Of a stretch of 33,019 nt of DNA, positions 25,290 through 32,949 are shown piece by piece. Source of the DNA: Bacillus yapensis (GTDB lineage: Bacteria > Bacillota > Bacilli > Bacillales > Cytobacillaceae). The stretch is from assembly GCF_005280205.1 (NCBI RefSeq), contig NZ_SUND01000028.1:1-33019 (forward strand), written 5' to 3'. The position numbers were made by a program, and so were the translations under genes. The notes beneath the pieces are model-generated. The model did no database searches, was not told where the DNA came from, and saw only the letters and a list, made by a program, of their open reading frames with translations. Every line of letters starts with the position of its first letter. The first letter of the stretch is position 1.

Positions 25290-25406
25290 TTCAATTCAAG
25301 CACGTATATATATATTTATAGACCTGTAATCAAAAAGATAATAATTCACTGAAAGGTGAGGCATGATATACCCAAACTGGCTTGCAGAATAGGAGAGTAC
25401 TAATTG

Positions 25407-26264
25407 ATGGGCAATGCTTTTTGGAGTCATACCATTTGGTTTATCTTGCTGGGATTGACGACGATCATAGAGTTAATTGTTATTTTCTCAAAAGTGACAA
25501 ACCGAAAACCCGTCTTTGCAGTGTATCTTACCATTAGTGGAATGGCATTTTGCTTTGAAATGGTTGTACTCTCCTATTTGAAAGCATATACCTATTATCC
25601 AATGCTGTTACCCCACTCTCCACCAGACGACTCAATCGCAGGGAATATTTTCTCGCAATTTTCAGTAACGGCGACAGCATTACTTATTGCCGTCTTGAAG
25701 CTTAAATATTACTGGTATTTTATCTTTGCGTTACTGTACGGTGCAATCGAGGAGTTGTTTCTCGCTTTAGGTGTGTATAAGCAAAACTGGTATCAAACTT
25801 GGATGACTGTAGTCTTTTTGCTGATCTTATTCTGGGTCACGAAGCATGTCTATCGAATAACATTTACAAGGCTGAATGGGTTCCTACGATACGTTTTTAT
25901 TTTTCTGGGATTATTGACTTTGCATCAGCATACAATTGTTTGGATTTTCCGGATAATCGGCATTCAGCGCCTCAGCGAAAAAGTTCTATCTGACACAGAT
26001 CGTAGTCTAGTTTTATTATCGAGTTCATATATGCTGTTACTTGGTGTAACCATCATGGTTATATATTTCACAGGGATTCGATGGAAATGGAAAGTCGCAG
26101 TAATACTATTGCTTTATTTTGCACATATGCTGGCAATGAAGTTTGATTTAATCATTTATAAGGCAGGATGGTTTTGGTTCTCCACATCCATTTCCATATG
26201 GGGGATGTACCTCTATACGTACATTCTTGATAAACTATACGAGAGTAGGGTCGAGGAGAGGTAG
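25407..26264 (+). CDS. Multipass membrane protein, about 285 aa
   Basis: A larger membrane protein with seven to eight helices (for example TIWFILLGLTTIIELIVIFS). No known transporter or enzyme motif is visible. It starts at ATG 25407 after a TAGGAGAG site, 117 nt beyond the CBO0543-like gene on the same strand, and ends in a strong terminator, so all three membrane genes may form one cluster. The GAIEELF helix and aromatic motifs (YKQNWYQTW) are reminiscent of CBO0543-type proteins, but the tie is weak. Confidence 0.6.
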   Translation: MGNAFWSHTIWFILLGLTTIIELIVIFSKVTNRKPVFAVYLTISGMAFCFEMVVLSYLKAYTYYPMLLPHSPPDDSIAGNIFSQFSVTATALLIAVLKLKYYWYFIFALLYGAIEELFLALGVYKQNWYQTWMTVVFLLILFWVTKHVYRITFTRLNGFLRYVFIFLGLLTLHQHTIVWIFRIIGIQRLSEKVLSDTDRSLVLLSSSYMLLLGVTIMVIYFTGIRWKWKVAVILLLYFAHMLAMKFDLIIYKAGWFWFSTSISIWGMYLYTYILDKLYESRVEER

Positions 26265-26324
26265 TAGTTTGCAAAAAAAATTTAGGCTATGTGCAACTTA
26301 TTATTCGAAATTGGAAGAAGTACA

Positions 26325-26357
26325 GGAATGCAAAGGCATGGTTTGCATTCCTTTTTT
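26325..26357 (+). terminator. Strong terminator after the membrane cluster
   Basis: GGAATGCAAA (26325-26334) pairs perfectly with TTTGCATTCC (26342-26351), followed by six T. Confidence 0.9.
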
Positions 26358-26435
26358 CATTTGGAAGGAATTTCGATAAAAAGAATTGAATATAAACATA
26401 TAGTATTTGGAATGAATGAGTAGGGGGTCACACTT

Positions 26436-26933
26436 ATGAAACAACTTTATATAAAGCAGAAAGTATTCAGTCTAGGGGAAAAATTTACTGTAAGAGATCA
26501 ACAGGAGCAGGACGTCTATTACGTGGAAGGCAGTTTTATGCAAATTCCAAAGACTTTCTCCATTATGAACGTAGAACGGGACGAAATTGCACTGATTACG
26601 AAAAAAGTGTTTAGTTTTTTGCCAACTTTTTTTGTTGAGGTAGACGGCCGGGAAGTGTTAACGATCAAGAAGGAATTCTCGTTTTTCAAAGCACGCTATA
26701 CGATTGATTCGGCCGACATCGAGGTGCAAGGAAACTGGTGGGACATGGATTTTGAAGTACTGCAGCATGGGGAAGTCGTCGGGAAAGTGAGTAAAGAGTG
26801 GTTCACTTGGGGCGATAGCTACAAGGTTCAAATCGTAGATGAAGCGATGGAGAAGATAGTTATAGCACTCGTGGTTGCGATTGATTGTGTGAAGGCTGAC
26901 CAAGCAGCTGCATCCTCTGCAGCAACACACTGA
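26436..26933 (+). CDS. LURP-one-related (YxjI-like) protein
   Basis: A 165-aa protein of the LURP-one/tubby-like fold family, similar in layout to B. subtilis YxjI. Typical stretches are LYIKQKVFSLGEKFTVRD, the repeated ITKKVFSFLP and IKKEFSFFKARYTI, and WFTWGDSYKVQIV. The fold is a beta-barrel around a central helix, which tubby proteins use to bind lipids; the bacterial function is unknown. The Ala-rich tail (ADQAAASSAATH) is less usual. Its ribosome site is GGGGGTC before ATG 26436. It is a single gene facing the MFS gene across a shared terminator. Confidence 0.85.
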   Translation: MKQLYIKQKVFSLGEKFTVRDQQEQDVYYVEGSFMQIPKTFSIMNVERDEIALITKKVFSFLPTFFVEVDGREVLTIKKEFSFFKARYTIDSADIEVQGNWWDMDFEVLQHGEVVGKVSKEWFTWGDSYKVQIVDEAMEKIVIALVVAIDCVKADQAAASSAATH

Positions 26934-26983
26934 ACTAGTTGGATAAAATCAATTTTTGTCGAAATTTATTTCCCGGGAATAAA

Positions 26984-27016
26984 AAAGGAGTCTTAGAATC
27001 ATTCTAAGGCTCCTTT
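26984..27016. terminator. Shared terminator between convergent genes
   Basis: AAAGGAGTCTTAGAA (26984-26998) pairs with TTCTAAGGCTCCTTT (27002-27016), with one G-T pair. Flanking A and T runs let it serve both the plus-strand LURP-one gene and the minus-strand MFS gene. Confidence 0.85.
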
Positions 27017-27043
27017 GTCTTTGAGAATTGAAGTTCTTAATAA

Positions 27044-28228
27044 TCAGCTATGTGAAGTTCGAGGAACCAAGACGTCTTTTCTAAGTTCCATTTTTCGATA
27101 TAAAAGTGCTAGAAGCATTGATGGAATGGTACAAACGATCATTCCAATGAAAGCATATCTTGGCTCTATTTCGTATAAGAATCCTCCGAAAATAGTGAAG
27201 ACGGCTGTGCTCCAGCTAAGTGCAAGCGCTGAATAGATGCCTTGTGCTTTCGGGATCTGCGCATGGGGAATGTTTTTGATTAAGTATTTCATAAAAGCAT
27301 AGTGCCCCATCGCAAACGAGAATGCATGCAATGTTTGCGCGATCGAGAACACAATCACATTAGGAAAGACGAATACCAAGATCCAACGTAACGTTGACCC
27401 ACCGGCCGCTAAGGCTAGTAAAGAGCCTACTGAAAACTTGTCAAAGTGTTTATCTGCGATCGAGAAGAAGATGATTTCTGCAATGACAGCAATGTTTATA
27501 ATGAGTCCAATTAGATAGATTGGTGCATGAATTTCTTGTAGAAAAATATAGCCATAGTTGTAATAAGTAGCATGTGCTGCTTGCAGTAAAATGACAACCA
27601 TAAGTACTAAACCAAAATATTTAATCTTGAAAAGATGTAACATGCCTACTTTCTTTGTCTGAGCTATTTGTGGCTTTTCAGATAAAATAACGGGTGCAGG
27701 CATAAAACCAAGTCCGACAAATCCCATTATGCCAAGTAAGAGTGCCCATAAAATGACTTCATCCCCAAGTATGCCTGTAAAAATGGTTAAAACCATGCCG
27801 ATGGAGAGAAATCCAATGGACCCCCACTGACGACTTCTTCCGTAATGCTTTAATTGTTTACTTTGTACAAGGACACTAGCAGCACTATCCAAAGCTGGCA
27901 TTAGTGTTGGGTAAAATAGATGTAAAACGACTGTTACGATTAGTAAACTAGCAAATGAATTTGCCGGGACATAACAGAGAACCGCAACTAGTGAACCGAT
28001 TCCCGATATTTTTAACAATGTTTTACTACTAAATCTTTCAGATAAGAAAGGAAATGCAAAAAGTGTAGAAAGTCCTCTTGCAATCAGTCCTAAGCTCATA
28101 ATCAAGCTAGCTTCTGAGACTGTAATTCCTTTTGTATAAATCATCCACCCTGACCAATAAGGTAGAAATATTCCCCATGTTAGAAAAAAACTAAAAAACT
28201 GCATACTCATCCAGCGTTGTGTGTTCAT
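27044..28228 (-). CDS. MFS transporter, HcaT/MFS_1-like type
   Basis: A 394-aa major facilitator protein with about 12 helices, in the layout of the HcaT-like (3-phenylpropionate/nucleoside-type) subgroup. FFLTWGIFLPYWSGWMIYTKG opens helix 1 and GRSRQWGSIGFL marks helix 5. The substrate is unknown. Start at 28228 (MNTQRW) is chosen because GAGGGGGATAATC lies just upstream on the minus strand; the frame extends to 28252 without a site. It is divergent from the YeiL-type regulator gene, with about 80 nt between them holding two palindromes, so co-regulation is likely. Confidence 0.88.
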   Translation of the reverse strand: MNTQRWMSMQFFSFFLTWGIFLPYWSGWMIYTKGITVSEASLIMSLGLIARGLSTLFAFPFLSERFSSKTLLKISGIGSLVAVLCYVPANSFASLLIVTVVLHLFYPTLMPALDSAASVLVQSKQLKHYGRSRQWGSIGFLSIGMVLTIFTGILGDEVILWALLLGIMGFVGLGFMPAPVILSEKPQIAQTKKVGMLHLFKIKYFGLVLMVVILLQAAHATYYNYGYIFLQEIHAPIYLIGLIINIAVIAEIIFFSIADKHFDKFSVGSLLALAAGGSTLRWILVFVFPNVIVFSIAQTLHAFSFAMGHYAFMKYLIKNIPHAQIPKAQGIYSALALSWSTAVFTIFGGFLYEIEPRYAFIGMIVCTIPSMLLALLYRKMELRKDVLVPRTSHS

Positions 28229-28250
28229 GATTATCCCCCTCAATGATTGC

Positions 28251-28260
28251 ATGATATCAT
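28251..28260. promoter_or_regulatory. Palindrome in the divergent MFS/yeiL promoter region
   Basis: Perfect 10-bp palindrome ATGATATCAT, 23 nt upstream of the MFS start. It may be a weaker site for the same regulator, as GATATC is shared with the palindrome at 28278. Confidence 0.4.
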
Positions 28261-28277
28261 GGAATTAATGAAAAATA

Positions 28278-28295
28278 ATATGAGATATCTCATAT
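28278..28295. promoter_or_regulatory. Candidate Crp/Fnr-type operator (perfect 18-bp palindrome)
   Basis: ATATGAGATATCTCATAT is a perfect palindrome. Its TATGA-n6-TCATA form has the half-site spacing of Crp/Fnr boxes (TGTGA-n6-TCACA). It lies just before the ribosome site of the Crp/Fnr-like gene, so autoregulation and control of the MFS gene are likely. Confidence 0.65.
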
Positions 28296-28308
28296 TTTGA
28301 GGTGGAAT

Positions 28309-28980
28309 ATGGAAATTTACAAGGGTGAGAAGAAAAGGATATGTTTGGAAAAGTACTCAATCGCACATTTATTTTCCTTTCCGGTTGAAGAGTTTATCGA
28401 AGTGCACGAATACAGGCGAGATGAATGGATCATTCAGGAGGGGATGCGACCAGATTTTCTTTTTTATGTGATCGAAGGAAAAGCTAAAATTTATGTTACC
28501 CATCAAAATGGGAAAGTATCCTTAATCAATTTTATTAATGCTAATGAATACATCGGGGAAATGGAATTATTAAATGATGTGTACTACACGAAGGGGATTC
28601 AAGCTTCAACAAAGACCGTCTGTTTTGCGTTACCATTTCATTGCTACCGTACACAATTATTGGAGGACGCAAAATTTTTACGAGAATTAACGAGGTTTTT
28701 AAGTGGAAAGGCAACCTTTATGGCAGCGAAGTATTCCCAAAGCCTCGCTTTTCCTCTTGAAAATAGATTAGCGGATTTTATTTTGCAGACAGCAGATGAA
28801 GGGGTGTATAAGGAAAAACATGTGACCGTCTGTGATTATTTAGGTGTATCCTATCGCCATTTATTGCATGTTCTGACCCAATTTTGCGAGAAAGGGTATT
28901 TGCAAAAAGAGGGGAGGAACTATCAGATTAAACAATATGGTTCCTTGAAGGAGCTTGCTGGGGTGTTGAAAAATAAATGA
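28309..28980 (+). CDS. yeiL: Crp/Fnr family regulator, YeiL-like
   Basis: A 223-aa transcription factor with a cyclic-nucleotide-binding-like barrel (about 30-125; IIQEGMRPDFLFYVIEGKAK and EYIGEMELL) and a C-terminal winged helix (about 165-210; VCDYLGVSYRHLLHVLTQF). It resembles YeiL of E. coli and Bacillus. There is no Fnr-type N-terminal four-Cys cluster, though single Cys residues occur. Start ATG 28309 has GAGGTGG upstream; the TTG at 28297 is weaker. It is divergent from the MFS gene, with a perfect palindrome at its promoter. A terminator follows at 28993. Confidence 0.85.
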   Translation: MEIYKGEKKRICLEKYSIAHLFSFPVEEFIEVHEYRRDEWIIQEGMRPDFLFYVIEGKAKIYVTHQNGKVSLINFINANEYIGEMELLNDVYYTKGIQASTKTVCFALPFHCYRTQLLEDAKFLRELTRFLSGKATFMAAKYSQSLAFPLENRLADFILQTADEGVYKEKHVTVCDYLGVSYRHLLHVLTQFCEKGYLQKEGRNYQIKQYGSLKELAGVLKNK

Positions 28981-28992
28981 CATAGCTTTTCT

Positions 28993-29033
28993 ATGAAAAA
29001 CTCAATGTCTAATCGTTGGGTTTTTCATATTTT
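28993..29033 (+). terminator. Terminator after yeiL
   Basis: ATGAAAAACTCAA (28993-29005) pairs with TTGGGTTTTTCAT (29016-29028), with one G-T pair, then ATATTTTT. An ATG-initiated frame beginning inside this hairpin is not a gene. Confidence 0.8.
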
Positions 29034-29040
29034 TGATGAG

Positions 29041-29206
29041 TGTACAAAATGGTCTACATGTTTACATTCGGTAAACAACATGTGTACAAATACGTATACA
29101 TGTAAACAAATCTGTATACATCTTGTTAGAACCGAATGTATACGGAATTGTAAGCAAAGATTACAGAAATGTACACAAAAAGCCATAGTTTACGGATTGT
29201 TTACAG
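29041..29206. repeat. Phased GTAAACA/GTATACA box array, candidate parC centromere
   Basis: At least ten 8-nt boxes of the form TGTRWACA in either direction lie between the yeiL terminator and parM. Clear copies start at 29059, 29070, 29081, 29093, 29101, 29113, 29137, 29149, 29170 and 29199. Spacing is mostly 11-12 nt (about one helical turn), with weaker boxes at 29125 and 29161 keeping the phase. GTTTAC-n5-GTAAAC forms an inverted pair at 29060-29076. An array of this kind before parM and parR is the usual layout of a ParR-bound centromere, so it is the likely parC and the ParR-controlled promoter region. Confidence 0.7.
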
Positions 29207-29302
29207 TTGTGTTTCTTTTACGCAAAGCGCATTGAAGAATCTAGTAATCTCTTATAGCCTTTTATATAGAAGTAAAAAATATATGAAAAGGAATGATTAA
29301 AG

Positions 29303-30472
29303 ATGAACTCTAGAATTGCAGCAGTAGACGTTGGTAATGACTCCATTAAGGCCATTTTTGGGGAAGTAGAGTACGAATTAAATATTCCTAACATTGTAGC
29401 AAGAGATACGGAAGACCGTCCTGTAATTGGAATAGAAGAGTTGAATAATAAAAATCCACTAGAAGGAATACATATCAAGGTGCACTCCCCTGCACTGAAA
29501 GAAAACAATGCCATCTATCGTGTTGGCCATCTAGCAACAAAGAGCAGCAACGCATCCGAACTCGATCCAGGTAGTGCTAAATCTGAAGAAGATCAGACGT
29601 TAATCATGCTTTTCGCCACTCTAGCATTAGATGCTGTTAACGAGGAGAACAGCAATGCTTTCCCCCGCGTAAAAAATGTTATTGATGCTAACTATACGCT
29701 TGGAACGGGCCTCCCTTTAAGAGAAGTGAAGGAAGGAAAGGATGCTGGATACCGTTCTAAATTGGTTGGTTCTGTCCATCAGGTCGAATTTCTCGTCACA
29801 CCGAAATACCAAGGTCTAAAAGTAAATATTAAATTTAATGAAGTGAAGATCTACCCTGAAGGATTCGCAGCGTATATTAACCTTGTTATGGATAATCAGC
29901 TAAAAATTATCAATAAGGATTTAATAGATAAGAGGATTATCATTCAAGATATCGGGGGATTATCGACAGATATTGCCGTCATTAAGAATCGAAATGTAGA
30001 TGATGATAAGGCACAAGGTTTTAATCTAGGCGTATCAGAATCACTAGAGGCGATTAGAGAAGAAATCAGATCGAAGCATGGCATTGAATTAGATAGTCGT
30101 CGCGATGTCGTTGAAATTATTACGAGAAAAAATGATCGAAATCATATTATGGTAAAAGGGAGTCGGACGAGTGTTCATGATATTACCGATCGGATCTTAC
30201 TTGAACTAGCCAAAAAACAATATCGCTTATTACGCAATGTGTGGCAGAAAAATTCACAAACCGAAATCTGCTATTTTGTAGGTGGAGGAGCGAATGTTTT
30301 AAAAGAATATATAAAAACATTAAATAACAATCTAGATGGCTATAACATTGATTTTTTTGAAGATGAGAAGGAAAGCATCTGGATGATGGCAAATGCTTAT
30401 TATAAGCTCATCACTGATTTAGTTCGGAAGAGTGAGAAGCCGAAACCACCTCATGAACCGGTAAAGAATTAA
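29303..30472 (+). CDS. parM: ParM/StbA-type actin-like partition ATPase
   Basis: A 389-aa actin-fold protein of the ParM/StbA (Alp) group, which polymerises with ATP and pushes plasmid copies apart. Visible actin motifs are the phosphate-1 loop DVGNDSIKAIFG at 9-20, phosphate-2 DIGGLSTDIAV at 216-226, and the adenosine motif GGGANVLKEY at about 335. An AAAAGGAATG site precedes ATG 29303. The length matches ParM and Alp7A-class proteins. parR follows after 12 nt and the box array lies upstream, which makes a complete type II partition locus. The surrounding genes look chromosomal, so it may be an integrated or domesticated plasmid locus. Confidence 0.87.
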   Translation: MNSRIAAVDVGNDSIKAIFGEVEYELNIPNIVARDTEDRPVIGIEELNNKNPLEGIHIKVHSPALKENNAIYRVGHLATKSSNASELDPGSAKSEEDQTLIMLFATLALDAVNEENSNAFPRVKNVIDANYTLGTGLPLREVKEGKDAGYRSKLVGSVHQVEFLVTPKYQGLKVNIKFNEVKIYPEGFAAYINLVMDNQLKIINKDLIDKRIIIQDIGGLSTDIAVIKNRNVDDDKAQGFNLGVSESLEAIREEIRSKHGIELDSRRDVVEIITRKNDRNHIMVKGSRTSVHDITDRILLELAKKQYRLLRNVWQKNSQTEICYFVGGGANVLKEYIKTLNNNLDGYNIDFFEDEKESIWMMANAYYKLITDLVRKSEKPKPPHEPVKN

Positions 30473-30484
30473 TAGGGTGATGAT

Positions 30485-31099
30485 ATGAAAAGCTCTAACT
30501 CAAATGAGATTAAGAGGGGACAAGCGATTTCCTTTCGTGTCCCTTCGGATACCCCTGACCACCTATTAAGGCATTTGCAAAAGCTAAAGGAAGTGGAAAG
30601 AAGGAATTTTTCCAGTAAAATTGCTGAGTTTGTACTGCGTGGGGTTGGTCAATCTTTTTCAAAGGAGCGGGAAACAATTACGGTTCCTCTTCCTCATAGA
30701 TTAAGCAAGTCACAACGAGATTGGTTAAAGCATGAGCATTCTGAGGCGCTGTTAGGAACGATTATATACCAGCTTTTAACGGACCCCGTTCGTGCGACGG
30801 CTTTGCTTGCATCCTTAAATAGTAACTCTTTAGATATCAATGAGGCTCTGTACTTGCAAGAAGAATTGCCTGACGAAGAGGTCCCTTCTATGGAGGAAGA
30901 GTCTGTAGTGGATGACTATTTACAGGCTACTGAGGAAACTGCTGTTACCAAGGAATCAAAAATGATGGACGATTTGGATTCGTTTGAATGGGATAGGGCG
31001 ACTCAAAACCTTTCTATAGAAGTGGAAGAGGAGCAGGCAGATGAAGAAAGTGATTTAGATAATCTACTGGGGGATTTTCTAAATGCGATGAATAAGTAG
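30485..31099 (+). CDS. parR: ParR-like DNA-binding adaptor
   Basis: A 204-aa partner of ParM. The N-terminus carries a ribbon-helix-helix-like segment (ISFRVPSDTPDHLLRHLQKL, then FSSKIAEFVLRGV), repeated in looser form at about 80-125, and the C-terminal third is very acidic with a short helix (LDNLLGDFLNAMN). In ParR proteins the N-terminus binds parC and the acidic tail binds the ParM filament end, which fits this layout. No family-wide identity could be checked. Position directly after parM and before a terminator supports the call. Confidence 0.75.
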   Translation: MKSSNSNEIKRGQAISFRVPSDTPDHLLRHLQKLKEVERRNFSSKIAEFVLRGVGQSFSKERETITVPLPHRLSKSQRDWLKHEHSEALLGTIIYQLLTDPVRATALLASLNSNSLDINEALYLQEELPDEEVPSMEEESVVDDYLQATEETAVTKESKMMDDLDSFEWDRATQNLSIEVEEEQADEESDLDNLLGDFLNAMNK

Positions 31100-31110
31100 C
31101 ACGACTAAAT

Positions 31111-31137
31111 AAAGACCACCTTGATGGTGGTCTTTGT
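31111..31137 (+). terminator. Terminator after parR
   Basis: AAAGACCACC (31111-31120) pairs perfectly with GGTGGTCTTT (31126-31135). Confidence 0.88.
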
Positions 31138-31206
31138 TCGTAACTCCGGCAACACCAGGATTAGAAAAAGCCCATTTTCTAACCTATGAAGTTTACTAGT
31201 ACGATT

Positions 31207-32289
31207 TTAGAGGCGAGCCCGCATGGATTCGCACACACCACGAACGCCTTTTACCTTATGACCTGCAACCGTACCAGTGTAGGTTCCGACGAGCTGCCAA
31301 TAGTCAATCGAGGCGACGACGAGTTGGTGCTTGACGTCCTTACGATCTTCAGGCGTAAAGGTGACGTCAAGTCTTCCATCCGCTGATTTGATGTGCCATG
31401 GTGCAAGTGGGTCGTTAGATTTTTGTTTAAACGTGATGTCCGCGAGTGGTTCACATGCTCCCGGTGTCCACAGGCAGGACTCTTCCTCAGTCCCAGCTAC
31501 GATAGGTCTTTGAGCAAAGTTCGCACCAATCACTCCATCTGGTGTAATTGCCGCAAACGTACCCCATAGCCACGATGTTCGGTAGGGAAGGAACGTGCGA
31601 TGCTCGTCGAGAATAGCGATATCGCGGGACGCGTCAAAGGTGTAGGTGCGGTCACCGACCGTGACGCTGCCGGAAGCAGGGTATGCCACTTTGTGCGTGT
31701 ACATCGCTCCTCCTGGTAGAGGGGAACTCACGGATAGTGGGGCCGAAGCTTTTGCTCCATCAAGCTCAAGGTCCATCTTGATCGCAGCCTGCTCTGCCGT
31801 TGCGTCGACAGAAACTCGAATCCGATGACGTCCATTTGGTTGCTCTGCCCAGTCGTAGCCAATCCAGTAGCCATTTGCATCAATCGCAGGTGCACTTGGG
31901 AAGAGTTCATGCGGAAGTTTCAGAGATCCGCCTCGGACATTACGACTATGTTCGACCATGCCGTGCTTGTCACGTACATAGATTTCCGAACTCGCCAAAT
32001 AGTGTGCTTCCTGAAGAATCATGGAAGACGGCAGTTCCGGGTGCAGCAGAGTGAACCCGACCCACTCTTTAAGGCGAAAACGTCGTAGGGCCCTTGGGAG
32101 AAGTGACGACTCATCTAGTGGGTCGACATCATATGGCCGTGCTTTGAATCGCCCATGGCGCCGTATGCCATCAACGATGAGAATGGTCTCTTCCTCTTTT
32201 TTTGATGCGATAACGCTTTCATTTTTGTGCGCATCAGATGCTCTTTCAGAATCTATAACGCTATTATCCTTTAGATCCTCATGTTTCAC
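31207..32289 (-). CDS. DUF2804 domain-containing protein
   Basis: A 360-aa protein of the DUF2804 family. Typical stretches are RLKEWVGFTLLHPELPSS, GSLKLPHELFPS, TSWLWGTFAA and CLWTPGACEPLADITF. The family has a beta-rich, lipocalin/carotenoid-cyclase-like fold; its function is not known, and lipid or hydrophobic ligand binding has been suggested. The first 40 residues are polar, Lys/Glu-rich and AT-rich in codons, unlike the GC-rich body, and may be a fused leader. Start GTG 32289 is chosen since AAGGAG lies 9 nt upstream; the frame extends to TTG 32307. The body's GC content is visibly higher than all neighbours, a sign of transfer from a higher-GC species. Confidence 0.82.
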   Translation of the reverse strand: MKHEDLKDNSVIDSERASDAHKNESVIASKKEEETILIVDGIRRHGRFKARPYDVDPLDESSLLPRALRRFRLKEWVGFTLLHPELPSSMILQEAHYLASSEIYVRDKHGMVEHSRNVRGGSLKLPHELFPSAPAIDANGYWIGYDWAEQPNGRHRIRVSVDATAEQAAIKMDLELDGAKASAPLSVSSPLPGGAMYTHKVAYPASGSVTVGDRTYTFDASRDIAILDEHRTFLPYRTSWLWGTFAAITPDGVIGANFAQRPIVAGTEEESCLWTPGACEPLADITFKQKSNDPLAPWHIKSADGRLDVTFTPEDRKDVKHQLVVASIDYWQLVGTYTGTVAGHKVKGVRGVCESMRARL

Positions 32290-32445
32290 ACGAGTCAACT
32301 CCTTCAACTATTCATCACTCTATTATAACAAAAATTCAAAACTATTAAAATTTAGTATGATGGCTGATGGTTATAACTGGTTTTCCTTTTCAGAGAAAAA
32401 AGGGTAGTATAAGAGGAAACGTTTTTTGAGGAGGAGCTACAAACA

Positions 32446-32784
32446 ATGAGTACTTTACCTAATTGTCCAAAATGTAATTCTGAATATACATATGAAGATG
32501 GAGTTCTATTCGTTTGTCCAGAATGTAGTCATGAGTGGTCGCCAAATAGTGATGGGGCAAATGATGATGAAAAGGTTATTAAAGATGCAAACGGGAATGT
32601 TTTGAGCGACGGGGATACAGTTACCGTAATTAAGGATTTAAAAGTAAAAGGAAGTTCGTCTACGTTAAAACAGGGTACGAAAGTAAAAAATATCCGTTTA
32701 GTGGATGGAGATCATGATATTGATTGTAAAATTGATGGATTTGGAGCAATGAAATTAAAATCTGAATTTGTTAAGAAAATCTAA
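32446..32784 (+). CDS. PhnA/YjdM family zinc-ribbon protein
   Basis: A 112-aa protein with an N-terminal zinc ribbon (CPKC at 8-11 and CPEC at 24-27) and a C-terminal beta-barrel PhnA domain ([20 protein letters not shown]). The family was named for alkylphosphonate operons but is not itself known to break phosphonates; YjdM is its E. coli member. A strong GAGGAGGAG site precedes ATG 32446. It is a single gene, divergent from the DUF2804 gene, and the insertion sequence begins right after its stop. Confidence 0.88.
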   Translation: MSTLPNCPKCNSEYTYEDGVLFVCPECSHEWSPNSDGANDDEKVIKDANGNVLSDGDTVTVIKDLKVKGSSSTLKQGTKVKNIRLVDGDHDIDCKIDGFGAMKLKSEFVKKI

Positions 32785-32824
32785 AAAGGAAGAGGCTGGG
32801 ACAAAACCCCACCTCTAAGATGAA

Positions 32825-32867
32825 AAAGCCGGTGAAATTTTACGACAAGTAAAATTTCACCGGCTTT
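32825..32867 (+). terminator. Perfect 19-bp terminator in the IS leader
   Basis: AAAGCCGGTGAAATTTTAC (32825-32843) pairs without mismatch with 32849-32867 over a 5-nt loop. It would stop transcription entering the IS from outside. Confidence 0.85.
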
Positions 32868-32888
32868 AATTATTTTTTGAATAAAAAT

Positions 32889-32949
32889 AAGGACCACTTC
32901 TGATAAAATAAAGTTACCACACCAAATTTCATCCGAAAGAAGGGTCCTT
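32889..32949 (+). promoter_or_regulatory. Long-range hairpin covering the transposase ribosome site
   Basis: AAGGACCACTTC (32889-32900) pairs with GAAGGGTCCTT (32939-32949), with one bulged base. The right arm holds the GAAGGG ribosome site directly before the transposase ATG, so long read-through transcripts would have it masked. Such protection is known from other insertion sequences such as IS10. Confidence 0.6.

Noticed and set aside
29041-29206. CRISPR array
   Set aside because: The boxes are 8 nt, degenerate and in both directions, with 11-12-nt steps. There is no long identical repeat with spacers.
28993-29235. 80-aa frame between yeiL and parM
   Set aside because: It begins inside the yeiL terminator and translates the box array, giving a Cys/Thr/His-rich product without ribosome site. 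It is non-coding repeat DNA.
32021-32407. 128-aa plus-strand frame opposite the DUF2804 gene
   Set aside because: Ser/Arg-rich shadow frame caused by the high GC of the minus-strand gene.
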